A stretch of 64,000 nucleotides of DNA from Mycolicibacterium boenickei. Its GTDB lineage: Bacteria > Actinomycetota > Actinomycetes > Mycobacteriales > Mycobacteriaceae. The notes beneath the pieces are model-generated. The model saw only the letters and a program-made list of their open reading frames with translations. It was not told where the DNA came from and did no database searches. Within the stretch, counting starts at the first letter, position 1. Every line of letters begins with the position of its first letter. The translations under genes were made by a program, and so were the position numbers. Below, piece by piece: positions 1 through 8,436 of the stretch. The stretch covers positions 1,116,001-1,180,000 of the forward strand of contig NZ_AP022579.1 in NCBI RefSeq assembly GCF_010731295.1, read 5' to 3'.

Positions 1-527
1 TTCGTGGAGTCGAACCCGATGGACATGAAGCCGCCGTAGTCGTTGACCCAGGTGCCGTCGCGGTCCTTGAGCTTCTCCGGGATGTCGTCGAACGTGGCCA
101 CCTTGTACGGCGCGAACATCGACGTATTCGCCAGTGCCACCGACTGTCCCAGGTCGAACACGTCGGGTGCGGTGCTCTTGCCCTTCTGCTGGTTGGCCGC
201 GTTGATCTCTTCCTGGCTGGACCCGTCGGGCTGCGCCGAGTTCACCTTGATGCCGTACTTGTCCGAGAACGCCTTGATGATGGCGCCGTAGTTTGCCCAA
301 TCCGGGGGCAGGGCAATCACATTGAGTTCGCCCTCGGCCTTGGCCGCTTCAACCAGCTTGTCCATCCCACCGAAGTCCGCGGCCGACCTCGCCTCGGCGA
401 CCTTGACCCCGGTATCGGTCTTCCCGCCCGCGGCGTCCTTCTGCGGCGGCGCGCACGCCGCCAGACCCACCGCGACGAGCGCCGACGCGGCGAGGGCGGA
501 TACCGTCGCGATGCGGGATGCGATCAT
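1..527 (-). CDS. Extracellular solute-binding lipoprotein of an ABC transporter (3' end outside window)
   Basis: The reading frame starts at the ATG on bases 527-525 behind a GGAGGA ribosome site and runs off the left edge after 175 codons. Residues 1-24 form a lipoprotein signal ending in the lipobox LAAC, with Cys25 as lipid anchor. The mature part has the feel of family-1/PotD-type periplasmic binding proteins: an early segment on acting between an amino-acid rich linker and a Gly-Glu-Leu-Asn-Val strand, then a KYGI strand and an NAANQQKG stretch. The protein should sit on the outer face of the plasma membrane and hand a substrate to an ABC permease. The permease genes would lie to the left of the window. 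The substrate (polyamine, iron, sugar or other) cannot be told from this half. Confidence 0.8.
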   Translation of the reverse strand, partial: MIASRIATVSALAASALVAVGLAACAPPQKDAAGGKTDTGVKVAEARSAADFGGMDKLVEAAKAEGELNVIALPPDWANYGAIIKAFSDKYGIKVNSAQPDGSSQEEINAANQQKGKSTAPDVFDLGQSVALANTSMFAPYKVATFDDIPEKLKDRDGTWVNDYGGFMSIGFDST

Positions 528-629
528 TGCCAAATCCTCCGATGGTCTCCGAGTGCGCGCACCGGCACCCTATCGCGACCTCGTCGAACGTGAGACGCAT
601 CGCCTGGGCCTGCGGGTTAGCATCACGTG

Positions 630-1067
630 ATGTCTGTTCCGGGTCCAGGCGGGGGCTTCGAGCTCGACGGCTGGAACTTCAAGCCGGCGGCCGTGCCGTG
701 GTACCGCACCCGCCCGGCGGTGGTCGCGATGGTCGCCGCCGCCGTTGCCGCGGCAGCCATCGTGGTCTCGGGTGTGCTTTTGCTGCTTAGAGATTCACCG
801 TCCGCCCCGGAGCAGGCGACGACACCGTCACCCGCACCGTCGGCCACCGCCCCCGCGCCGTCGCCGCCGCCGCCACTGCGGGTGGGCGTGCCGCCGGCTC
901 CCCCGGAACCACCGCCCGCCCCGCCGCCGGAGACCCAGGAGTCGCCGGCGTACCGCCCCACCCACCGGCCCTCCGAAACCAAGAAGCCCGAGATCGGCGT
1001 CACCCGCACCCCGGTCACCCGCTCACCGATCAGCGTGGCCCCGCAGCCGCGACATCCCCGCAACTGA
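630..1067 (+). CDS. Proline-rich single-pass membrane protein, unknown function
   Basis: A protein of about 145 residues begins at the ATG at 630; a GTG at 627 directly before it is an equally possible start. Residues about 27-52 are a single Ala/Val/Leu-rich membrane segment preceded by a short cytoplasmic tail with aromatic residues. After it comes a Pro/Ala/Ser-rich stretch (about residues 58-105) and a basic C-terminal tail, so most of the protein should lie outside the membrane. Such Pro-rich anchored proteins are common in mycobacteria and often interact with the cell wall, but I recognise no catalytic domain. It is divergent from the upstream lipoprotein gene and lies just before the PPOX gene. 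Confidence 0.6.
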   Translation: MSVPGPGGGFELDGWNFKPAAVPWYRTRPAVVAMVAAAVAAAAIVVSGVLLLLRDSPSAPEQATTPSPAPSATAPAPSPPPPLRVGVPPAPPEPPPAPPPETQESPAYRPTHRPSETKKPEIGVTRTPVTRSPISVAPQPRHPRN

Positions 1068-1103
1068 GGCATCCGCGCAACTGAGTGCGCCTACCCTGGG
1101 GCC

Positions 1104-1532
1104 ATGTCCGGGCTCGACGCGATCGCCCAGTTCGCAAGCGCACCCTGCGCGGTGCTCGCCACGCTCGGCGCCGACGGCGCACCGCACCTGGTGCCGGTGG
1201 TGTTCGCGGTCCACGTACCCGCCGACCCGCACGCCACGGCCACCATCTACTCCGCGGTCGACGCGAAACCGAAATCCACCCAGCGCCTGCGGCGGCTGGC
1301 CAACATCGAAGGTGACAGCCGGGTCAGCCTGCTCGTCGACCACTACACCGACGAGTGGGCCCACCTGTGGTGGGTTCGCGCCGACGGACGGGCCGCCGTC
1401 CATCACAGCGGCGACGCGATGGCCACCGGCTACGGGCTGCTGCGCGCGAAATACCCGCAGTACGAGCGCATTGCGCTGAACGGCCCGGTGATCACCGTCG
1501 AGGTCACCCACTGGTCCTCCTGGCAGGTCTGA
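1104..1532 (+). CDS. PPOX-class (Rv0121c-like) flavin/F420-dependent oxidoreductase
   Basis: This 142-residue protein has the split-barrel pattern of the pyridoxamine-phosphate-oxidase-like family. There is an early [20 protein letters not shown] strand pair, a [14 protein letters not shown] segment for cofactor phosphate contacts, and a WVRADGRA strand. In mycobacteria these small proteins usually bind F420 or FMN and reduce small molecules in the cytoplasm. Its position immediately upstream of fusA2 matches the Rv0121c/Rv0120c arrangement known from M. tuberculosis, which supports orthology. The reaction and substrate are unknown. Confidence 0.8.
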   Translation: MSGLDAIAQFASAPCAVLATLGADGAPHLVPVVFAVHVPADPHATATIYSAVDAKPKSTQRLRRLANIEGDSRVSLLVDHYTDEWAHLWWVRADGRAAVHHSGDAMATGYGLLRAKYPQYERIALNGPVITVEVTHWSSWQV

Positions 1533-1639
1533 GCAGCGACGCCGGGAGGACTTGTGCTGTAGGTCACATCGGGGAATGGTGGAGAGCACAGGTCCGGCGG
1601 GCCGCAGCGGGGCGCCCCGGGGACACCAGGAGGAATGCC

Positions 1640-3802
1640 ATGGCGGACAAGACACACTCGGCCGGCAACGGCACTGTCCCCACCGCGGACAGTCCCACCG
1701 GCATTCGCAACGTGGCACTCGTCGGCCCCTCGGGTGCGGGCAAGACCACGCTCGTCGAGGCGCTACTGGTCGCTGCGGGAGTGCTGACCCGTGCGGGTTC
1801 GGTGGTCGACGGGTCGACCGTGTGCGATTTCGACGACGCCGAGATCGGTCAGCAGCGCTCGGTCGGCCTGGCCCTGGCCCCGTTGCAGCACAACGGGATC
1901 AAGGTCAACCTGATCGACACCCCCGGCTACGCCGATTTCGTCGGGGAGTTGCGCGCCGGACTGCGGGCCGCCGATTGCGCACTGTTCGTCATCGCGGCCA
2001 ACGAGAACATCGACGAGCCGACGAAGTCGCTGTGGCAGGAGTGCGCTGCGGTGGGCATGCCGCGGGCGGTGGTCATCACCAAGCTCGACCACGCCAGGGC
2101 CAACTACGCCAATGCGTTGGCGGGCGCCCAGCTGGCCTTCGGTGACAAGGTGGCGCCCCTGTACTTCCCGGCCGGCGAGGGCGTCATCGGGCTCCTCACC
2201 CGCACGTACTACTGCTACGCCGACGGCACCCGCACCACCCGGCCCCCCGACGGCGCCTACGACGATCAGATCGCCGAACTACGCGGCTCCCTGATCGAGG
2301 GCATCATCGAGGAATCCGAGGACGAGACGCTCATGGAGCGCTATCTCGGCGGCGAGGAGATCGACGAGTCGGTGTTGATCGCCGACCTGGAGAAGGCCGT
2401 GGCCCGCGGCTCGTTCTTCCCGGTGATCCCGGTGTGCAGCGGATCCGGAGTCGGCACCCTGGAGCTGCTCGAGATCGCCACCCGGGGCTTCCCGTCGCCA
2501 CCCGAGCATCGCCTGCCCGAGGTGTTCGCGGCCACTGGCGCCGCCCGCAAGCCGATGGCCTGCGACCCGTCCGGCCCGCTACTGGCCGAGGTGGTGAAGA
2601 CGACGTCGGACCCCTATGTCGGCAGGGTCAGCCTGGTCCGGGTGTTCTCCGGCACCATCAGGCCCGACGCCACCGTGCATGTGTCGGGCCATTTTTCTGC
2701 CTTCGACGACTCGGTGGCGGCCGAGGGGTCGCACGGCCACGCGGATCACGACGAGGACGAGCGCATCGGCACCCTGTCCTTCCCGCTGGGCAAGCAGCAG
2801 CGCCCGGCGCCTTCGGTGGTGGCCGGGGACATCTGCGCGATCGGCAGGCTCAGCCGGGCCGAGACCGGCGACACCCTCAGCGACAAGGCCGATCCGCTGG
2901 TGCTGCGCCCGTGGACCATGCCCGACCCGCTGCTGCCCATCGCGGTGCAGCCCCGCGCCAAGACCGACGAGGACAAGCTCTCGGTCGGGTTACAGCGGTT
3001 GGCCGCCGAGGATCCCACGCTGCGCATCGAACAGAATCCGGAAACCCACCAGATCGTGCTGTGGTGCATGGGTGAGGCACATGCCGGGGTGGTGCTCGAC
3101 GCACTGTCACGGCGCTACGGGGTGTCGGTGGACACCGTGGAGCTCCGGGTGCCGCTGCGGGAAACCCTCGGCGGCAAGGCGAAAGGCCACGGCAGGCATG
3201 TCAAGCAGTCCGGCGGTCACGGCCAGTACGCGGTCTGCGACATCGAGGTCGAGCCACTCCCCGAGGGCAGCGGATTCGAGTTCGTCGACAAGGTGGTCGG
3301 CGGAGCCGTACCGCGCCAGTTCATCCCGAGCGTCGAGAAGGGCGTGCGGGCCCAGATGGAGAAGGGGATGGGCAGTGATCACGGGGATGGCGGCTACCCC
3401 GTCGTCGACATCCGGGTGACGTTGGTCGACGGCAAGGCGCACAGCGTGGACTCGTCGGACTTCGCCTTCCAGATGGCCGGCGGGCTCGCGCTGCGGGAAG
3501 CCGCTGCGGCGGCCGGGGTCAACCTGCTCGAGCCGATCGACGACGTGACCGTGACGGTGCCCGACGATCTGGTGGGCGCGGTGATGAGCGATCTGGCCGG
3601 CCGCCGCGGCCGGGTGCTGGGCACCGACAAGGCCGACGACGACCGAACGCTGGTCAAGGCCGAGATTCCAGAGGTCGAACTCACCCGCTATGCGATCGAC
3701 CTGCGGTCCCTGTCGCACGGCGCCGGGGCGTTCACCCGCGCGTTTGCCCGGTACGAGCCGATGCCCGACGCGGCCGCCGCGCGGGTGCGCAAGGCGGTCT
3801 AG
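1640..3802 (+). CDS. fusA2: Elongation factor G-like protein FusA2
   Basis: A 720-residue EF-G paralogue. The ATG at 1640 is chosen because of the AGGAGG ribosome site just before it; the open frame itself reaches further upstream without homology. The G domain has the P-loop GPSGAGKT (29-36), the G3 motif DTPG (93-96) and a G4 motif TKLD (147-150). The later part has the EF-G domain II-V layout, including a GGHGQYAV segment. Two departures from translational EF-G are visible: Tyr follows DTPG where EF-G has the catalytic His, and G4 is TKLD rather than NKxD. Both are typical of the mycobacterial Rv0120c group, so this is likely not the housekeeping translocase. Its stop codon overlaps that of the convergent P450 gene. 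Confidence 0.9.
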   Translation: MADKTHSAGNGTVPTADSPTGIRNVALVGPSGAGKTTLVEALLVAAGVLTRAGSVVDGSTVCDFDDAEIGQQRSVGLALAPLQHNGIKVNLIDTPGYADFVGELRAGLRAADCALFVIAANENIDEPTKSLWQECAAVGMPRAVVITKLDHARANYANALAGAQLAFGDKVAPLYFPAGEGVIGLLTRTYYCYADGTRTTRPPDGAYDDQIAELRGSLIEGIIEESEDETLMERYLGGEEIDESVLIADLEKAVARGSFFPVIPVCSGSGVGTLELLEIATRGFPSPPEHRLPEVFAATGAARKPMACDPSGPLLAEVVKTTSDPYVGRVSLVRVFSGTIRPDATVHVSGHFSAFDDSVAAEGSHGHADHDEDERIGTLSFPLGKQQRPAPSVVAGDICAIGRLSRAETGDTLSDKADPLVLRPWTMPDPLLPIAVQPRAKTDEDKLSVGLQRLAAEDPTLRIEQNPETHQIVLWCMGEAHAGVVLDALSRRYGVSVDTVELRVPLRETLGGKAKGHGRHVKQSGGHGQYAVCDIEVEPLPEGSGFEFVDKVVGGAVPRQFIPSVEKGVRAQMEKGMGSDHGDGGYPVVDIRVTLVDGKAHSVDSSDFAFQMAGGLALREAAAAAGVNLLEPIDDVTVTVPDDLVGAVMSDLAGRRGRVLGTDKADDDRTLVKAEIPEVELTRYAIDLRSLSHGAGAFTRAFARYEPMPDAAAARVRKAV

Positions 3803-5073
3803 CGGAGCGTCAACTCCAGGTGCAGCTCGGTCAGGCCACGCAGGATGTACGTCGGAACGTAGGAGAACCTGCGATTGCCTTCCGGCCCGTGTTCGGCTTC
3901 TGACAGCCGGATCTGTTTGGTGCGGGCCAGGATTCGCTCCAGGCACACCCGGGCCTCGGCCCTGGCCAGCGGCGCGCCGGGGCAGGAGTGCACCCCGCGT
4001 CCGAATGCGATGTGTCTGCGGGCATTCGGACGGTCGATGTCGAAAGTGTCGGGGTTCTCGAACTGGCGCGGGTCCCGGTTGGCGGCTCCGTTGCACACCA
4101 TGAGAGTCGCTCCGGCCGGCACCTCGACTCCGCCGATCGTGGTCGCGCTGCGCGCCAGCCGGAAGTCGCCCTTGATGGGGCTCTCCCACCGCAACGCCTC
4201 TTCGATGAAACTCGGGATCCTGGCCGGTTCGGCGCGCAGCAGATCCTGCAGATCCTGGCGTTCGGCGAGCAGTTTGAGCGCCGAACTCAGCAGCCGCACG
4301 GTCGTTTCCTGACCGGCCAGATAGAGGTTGGCGGCCAACCGCACCACGTCGATGACCTCGGGGGTAGAGCCGTCGGGGAACTTCGCTGCAGCCATCTCGG
4401 TGAGGGTGTCGCGACGCGAGTTCTCCCGGCGCTCGGCGATGTAGACCGAGAACTTCTCGTAGAGGTATGCCAGCGGGTTCTGTTCGACGGTCTCCTCGGC
4501 CGTGCTGCCGATGCCGGCCTGATCATGGCCACCCATCCGGGCCGTGAACTCGGTGTGGTCGTCTTCGGGGACCCCGAGCAGGTCGGCGATCACCAGAAGT
4601 GTGAACGGGCCGGCGAACTCGGAGATGAACTCGCCGCCGCCTCGGGCCAGGTAGGGATCCAGCGTCTGATCGGCCAGCCGCCACATGAAGTCCTCATTCT
4701 GCTTGAGGCGCTTCGGCGTGAGGAGCCCCATCAGCAGCGCACGGTGCCGCGAGTGGATGGGCGGGTCGAACGTGGTGATCTGGTCACTCATCGGCAGTTC
4801 ATCACGATGCCGGTCGATGAGCTCGCTGACCACGTGATCGGGATGCCCCTCCAACGCGACCGGGAACCCGGGGAAGGGCCCGGTCACCGATGTGGCCGAC
4901 GAGAACGTGTCGGCGTCGCCGCACACCGCGACGGCCTCGTCGTATCCGGTCACCATCACCACGTTCTGATGCGGTTCGCGCTGTACCGGACAACGCTCCC
5001 GCAGCCCGGCCAGGAACGGGTACGGGTCGGGCACGAGGCTGTCGTCCCGGAAGAAGTCCTGGATATCGGTCAT
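3799..5073 (-). CDS. Cytochrome P450
   Basis: A full-length bacterial P450 of 424 residues. The oxygen-binding I-helix appears as LAGQETT, the K-helix ExxR as EALR, and the haem-binding loop as FGRGVHSCPG at 357-366 with Cys364 as the thiolate ligand. It is a soluble class I type enzyme needing ferredoxin and reductase from elsewhere, since none is encoded beside it. The start lies one base after the stop of the carboxymuconolactone decarboxylase-like gene, so the two form an operon facing the TetR/SDR pair. Substrate unknown. Its TAG stop shares two bases with the fusA2 stop. Confidence 0.92.
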   Translation of the reverse strand: MTDIQDFFRDDSLVPDPYPFLAGLRERCPVQREPHQNVVMVTGYDEAVAVCGDADTFSSATSVTGPFPGFPVALEGHPDHVVSELIDRHRDELPMSDQITTFDPPIHSRHRALLMGLLTPKRLKQNEDFMWRLADQTLDPYLARGGGEFISEFAGPFTLLVIADLLGVPEDDHTEFTARMGGHDQAGIGSTAEETVEQNPLAYLYEKFSVYIAERRENSRRDTLTEMAAAKFPDGSTPEVIDVVRLAANLYLAGQETTVRLLSSALKLLAERQDLQDLLRAEPARIPSFIEEALRWESPIKGDFRLARSATTIGGVEVPAGATLMVCNGAANRDPRQFENPDTFDIDRPNARRHIAFGRGVHSCPGAPLARAEARVCLERILARTKQIRLSEAEHGPEGNRRFSYVPTYILRGLTELHLELTLR

Positions 5074-5074
5074 C

Positions 5075-5641
5075 TCAGCTCCCCAGCGAGGCGTAGAACT
5101 CGTCGGTGCCCGCGCCGTCCTCGAGTTGGACGTCGAAGGTGTTCAGGGCGAAAGCCAGCGTGCTGTAGCCGCCGAAGGTGAACATCAGGTCCATCCGCTG
5201 CCGGTCGTCGAGCCGCAGGCCCAGGCGCTCCCAGGTCGGCGCGGAAATCCGCGAGCCGGTGTGCAACTCGTCGACCGCGTCGAGCACGGCCTGATCGAAT
5301 TCGTCTGCCGCCGTGCCGCTCTGGGTGGCGTCGACATCGGTCTCGGTCAGCCCGACCTGCAGGGCCATCGCGCTGTGATGCCCCCACTCGTACACGCAAC
5401 CGTGGTGGAACGCGGTGCGCAGGATCACGAGTTCACGGATCCGCTCCGGCAGGGTGGACTCTTTTTGCAGGTAGGTGTTGAACGGCAGGAATGCGCCGGC
5501 GAGAACGGGATGGCGCACAAGCGTCGAGAGCGCGTTGCCCGCCTTGTCGGGGCGGCGGCGCTCCTGCGGCACCGTGGAGGCCAGCGCCTCGCGCGCCTGA
5601 TCGTCCCACTCCTCTGCCGGCAACGGCGTCAGCATCCGCAA
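5075..5641 (-). CDS. Carboxymuconolactone decarboxylase (CMD/AhpD-like) family protein
   Basis: A 188-residue, mostly helical protein with the CMD core: a LPERIRELVILRT helix followed by HHGCVYEWGHHSAMA, where Cys and the two His residues occupy the family active-site helix. There is a single Cys instead of the CxxC of AhpD, so it resembles decarboxylase-like members rather than the peroxidase adaptor. A start at 5641 or at the second Met (5635) is possible. It is the first gene of the operon with the downstream P450 and is read away from the palindromic operator at 5655-5711. It may process a ring-cleavage or lactone intermediate produced with the P450; this is inference. Confidence 0.82.
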   Translation of the reverse strand: MRMLTPLPAEEWDDQAREALASTVPQERRRPDKAGNALSTLVRHPVLAGAFLPFNTYLQKESTLPERIRELVILRTAFHHGCVYEWGHHSAMALQVGLTETDVDATQSGTAADEFDQAVLDAVDELHTGSRISAPTWERLGLRLDDRQRMDLMFTFGGYSTLAFALNTFDVQLEDGAGTDEFYASLGS

Positions 5642-5654
5642 GTCCTTCCAACGG

Positions 5655-5711
5655 GCCGATCTACTTTACGATCGACTAGTAACGTACTTTACGATCGTAA
5701 AGTAGATCGGC
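5655..5711. promoter_or_regulatory. Nested inverted repeats: probable double TetR operator
   Basis: Between the divergent CMD and TetR genes there are exact 20-base inverted arms at 5655-5674 and 5692-5711. Within the right half lies a perfect 20-base palindrome at 5685-5704 with half-site TACTTTACGA. The segment 5662-5681 repeats that palindrome with 17 of 20 positions matching. The arrangement therefore reads as two operator copies, one perfect and one imperfect, centred 23 bases apart. The position between a TetR gene and a divergent operon suggests autoregulation plus control of the P450 operon. Confidence 0.8.
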
Positions 5712-5738
5712 TAAGAATGCACACGGAAGAGAGGGCGC

Positions 5739-6287
5739 ATGGATGCGACCCGCGAGCGGCTCGTCGAAGCCGCCGTCCGGCTGATCACCCGGCACGGCTT
5801 CGCCGGCACGTCGCTGCAGATGATCGCCGACGAGTTGGGCTTCACCAAGGCCGCGATCTACTACCACTTCCGCACGCGCGAGCAGCTGTTGAGCGCGGTC
5901 GTCGAACCCTTCCTGGCCCGGCTGCAGACCGTGATCGAGGATGCCGAGCGGCAGCGCAGCGCGCACGCCCGAGCCGATCACATGGTGCGCGGCTACGCCG
6001 AACTGGCGGTCGGCAATCGCGCGCTGGTGTCGGTTCTGGCCGGCGATCCGAGCGTGAACGAGGCACTGCGGAACCACCCGGAATGGGACGGCGTGATCAA
6101 CCGGCAGATGTCCCTGCTGGCCGATGTCGATCCGGGACCGGCCGGAACGGTCAAGGCGGCCATGGTCTTCTCCGGCATCGCCGGGGGCGCGGGTGTTGCC
6201 GGCGCGGACACCTCCGATGAGGACCTGTCCGGCTACCTGATCGACGCGGCCCGCCGCACCCTCGGCTTGCGGGCTCCACGGCGTTGA
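5739..6287 (+). CDS. TetR-family transcriptional regulator
   Basis: A 182-residue regulator. The N-terminal helix-turn-helix is clear: ARxRLVEAAVRLITRHGFAG-type helix 1, then SLQMIADELGFTKAAIYYHF (recognition helix and the usual YYHF end) at about residues 29-48. The C-terminal part is a helical ligand-binding and dimerisation domain. It starts 28 bases after a large palindromic operator shared with the divergent CMD/P450 operon, and precedes an SDR gene by about 40 bases, so it probably represses both directions until a substrate-like ligand binds. The ligand is not known. Confidence 0.88.
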   Translation: MDATRERLVEAAVRLITRHGFAGTSLQMIADELGFTKAAIYYHFRTREQLLSAVVEPFLARLQTVIEDAERQRSAHARADHMVRGYAELAVGNRALVSVLAGDPSVNEALRNHPEWDGVINRQMSLLADVDPGPAGTVKAAMVFSGIAGGAGVAGADTSDEDLSGYLIDAARRTLGLRAPRR

Positions 6288-6328
6288 CGAAAACGATTGA
6301 TATTCAACAAAATACCGAAAGGAACACC

Positions 6329-7036
6329 ATGACCGACAGAACCGCACTGGTGACCGGAGGCGCATCCGGAATCGGCAAGGCGATCGCCGACAGGCTTGCC
6401 GCAGACGGATATCGGGTCGCCACCCTCGACCTCAACGCCACCGGCGACGCGCATTCGTACGCCGCCGACGTCACCGACCGGTCCCAGGTCGACGCCGTCT
6501 TCAAAGCGGTCCGCGAGCAGTTGGGCCCGGTCACGATCCTGGTCAACTCGGCCGGTCTCAGCGATTTCACGCCGTTCACCGAGCTGACCTTCGACCGTTG
6601 GCGGAAGGTCATCGACGTCAACCTCAACGGCGTCTTCCACGTCGTCCAGGCCGCCCTGCCCGACATGATCGAGGCCGGCTGGGGCCGCATCGTCAACATC
6701 TCCTCGTCCAGCACGCATTCCGGCGTGCCGTACATGTCCGACTACGTGGCCGCCAAGTCCGCCGTCAACGGGCTCACCAAATCCCTGGCGCTGGAGTTCG
6801 GCCCGGCCGGGATCACCGTCAACGCCGTACCACCGGGTTTCATCGACACCCCGATGCTGCGTGCCGCCGAATCCCGCGGCGAACTCGGCGACATTCGCGA
6901 CACGATCAAAGCCACCCCGGTGCGCCGAATGGGCAAACCCGAGGACATCGCCGCCACGTGTTCGTTCCTCATTTCAGAAGAAGCGGGCTACATCACGGGC
7001 CAGATCGTGGGCGTGAACGGCGGTCGAAATACCTGA
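6329..7036 (+). CDS. Short-chain dehydrogenase/reductase (SDR)
   Basis: A 235-residue classical SDR. It shows the cofactor motif TGGASGIG (9-16), NSAG in place of NNAG (73-76), the active-site Ser near 126-129, and YVAAK with Tyr139 and Lys143. The C-terminal GYITGQIVGVNGG segment is also typical. ATG 6329 is preceded by AAAGGAAC; a TTG at 6284 is in frame but has no ribosome site. An Asp-rich DLN after the second strand points to NAD(H) preference. It follows the TetR gene in the same direction and probably oxidises or reduces an alcohol in the pathway of the divergent P450. Confidence 0.88.
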   Translation: MTDRTALVTGGASGIGKAIADRLAADGYRVATLDLNATGDAHSYAADVTDRSQVDAVFKAVREQLGPVTILVNSAGLSDFTPFTELTFDRWRKVIDVNLNGVFHVVQAALPDMIEAGWGRIVNISSSSTHSGVPYMSDYVAAKSAVNGLTKSLALEFGPAGITVNAVPPGFIDTPMLRAAESRGELGDIRDTIKATPVRRMGKPEDIAATCSFLISEEAGYITGQIVGVNGGRNT

Positions 7037-7188
7037 TCAGCGCCTACGCTGTGACGGGGGTCTCCCAGTGCCGGCGGATTGATATTCGCCGCACCGGGGC
7101 TTCGGTAGTTGCACTTATCTCTAATTGTTTGGGACAGTTTGAAAACCCTTTTAGTTGCTGGCTGCGTCAATAATTCGGAGGTTTGCGC

Positions 7189-8433
7189 GTGGCCTCATCC
7201 ACCGCGACACTGCGGGACCGCTTCACACAGCGGTTCAAGCACTGGCGGTACGACCCGCCGTACAAGACCGCGTGCGCGGCGATGGTCATCCTCGTGGTGG
7301 CGGTCCTGGCATTGACGTGGATGCAGTTCCGCGGTGTATTCGAGCAGAAGACGCAGCTCACGGTGCTGTCCAACCGTTCGGGCCTCTCGATGGACCCGGG
7401 CTCGAAGGTCACCTTCAACGGAGTGCCCATCGGCCGCCTGACCGCTGTGGCCGTGGCGGATGTCGACGGCGAACAGCAGGCCAAGCTGACTCTCGACATC
7501 AAGCCCAAGTACCTGAAGCTGATCCCGGAGAACGTGACCGCGGAACTGAAGGCCACCACGGTGTTCGGCAACAAGTACATCTCGTTCGTCGCACCGGACG
7601 ATCCGTCGCCGCAGCGGATCTCCCCGGACACACCGATCCGCGCCAAGGGCGTGACGACGGAGTTCAACACCCTGTTCGAGACGATCACCGCGATCTCCGA
7701 ACAGATCGACCCGATCAAGCTCAACGAAACCCTGACCGCCACCGCGCAGGCCCTCGACGGCCTGGGTGACAAGTTCGGCCAGTCGATCGTCAACGGCAAC
7801 GACATCCTGACCGACCTCAACGGGCGCATGCCTTCGATCCGCCGCGACATCTCCGGGCTGGCCGACCTCGGCGAGGTCTACGCCAACGCGGCTCCGGACC
7901 TGTTCGACGGTCTGGCCAACGCCGTCACCACCGCCCGCACCCTCAATCAGCAGCGCGGCAACCTGGATCAGGCGCTGGTGGCCGCGGTCGGTTTCGGCAA
8001 CACCGGCGGTGACATCTTCGAGCGTGGCGGCCCCTACCTGGTCCGCGGCGCCCAAGACCTGGTGCCGGTCAGCGCCATGCTGGACCGCAACAGCCCGGCG
8101 CTGTACTGCATGATCCACAACTACGCCGAGTCCGCGCCGAAGTTCGCCCAGCAGACCCGCAACGGCTACGCGTTCGAACTGCAGGACTTCCTGGTCGGCG
8201 CGGGCAACCCGTGGGTGTACCCGGACAACCTGCCGCGGGTGAACGTTTCCGGCGGGCCCGAGGGCCGCCCCGGCTGCTGGCAGCCGATCACCAAGGATCT
8301 GTGGCCCACTCCGTACCTGGTGATGGACAGCGGCGCCTCGATCGCGCCGTACAACCACTTCGAACTCGGCCAGCCGCTGATGGCCGAGTACGTCTGGGGC
8401 CGCCAGATCGGTGCGCACACGATCAACCCGTAG
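7189..8433 (+). CDS. Orphan MceA-like lipid-transport (MCE/MlaD) protein
   Basis: A protein of 414 residues starting at GTG 7189, eight bases after a CGGAGG site. A short cytoplasmic N-terminus is followed by one membrane helix (about residues 28-45). Then comes the MCE domain with the characteristic QFRGVFEQKTQLTVLSNRSG opening and the MDPGSKVTFNGVPIGR signature. A long helical C-terminal region and a Cys-containing tail follow, as in MceA proteins of mce operons, which are about 400-450 residues. No YrbE permeases, no MceB-F and no Mas proteins are encoded nearby, so it stands alone. It may join another Mce complex or replace MceA in one of the complete systems elsewhere. Confidence 0.85.
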   Translation: MASSTATLRDRFTQRFKHWRYDPPYKTACAAMVILVVAVLALTWMQFRGVFEQKTQLTVLSNRSGLSMDPGSKVTFNGVPIGRLTAVAVADVDGEQQAKLTLDIKPKYLKLIPENVTAELKATTVFGNKYISFVAPDDPSPQRISPDTPIRAKGVTTEFNTLFETITAISEQIDPIKLNETLTATAQALDGLGDKFGQSIVNGNDILTDLNGRMPSIRRDISGLADLGEVYANAAPDLFDGLANAVTTARTLNQQRGNLDQALVAAVGFGNTGGDIFERGGPYLVRGAQDLVPVSAMLDRNSPALYCMIHNYAESAPKFAQQTRNGYAFELQDFLVGAGNPWVYPDNLPRVNVSGGPEGRPGCWQPITKDLWPTPYLVMDSGASIAPYNHFELGQPLMAEYVWGRQIGAHTINP

Positions 8434-8436
8434 GTG

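Noticed and set aside
1355..1639. An in-frame extension of fusA2 upstream to 1355.
   Set aside because: It overlaps the PPOX gene in another frame, is not EF-G-like, and a strong AGGAGG site precedes the ATG at 1640.
3107..4189. A 360-codon minus-strand frame across the fusA2/P450 junction.
   Set aside because: It reads the antisense of fusA2 and then the P450 in the wrong frame; it has no domain and no ribosome site.
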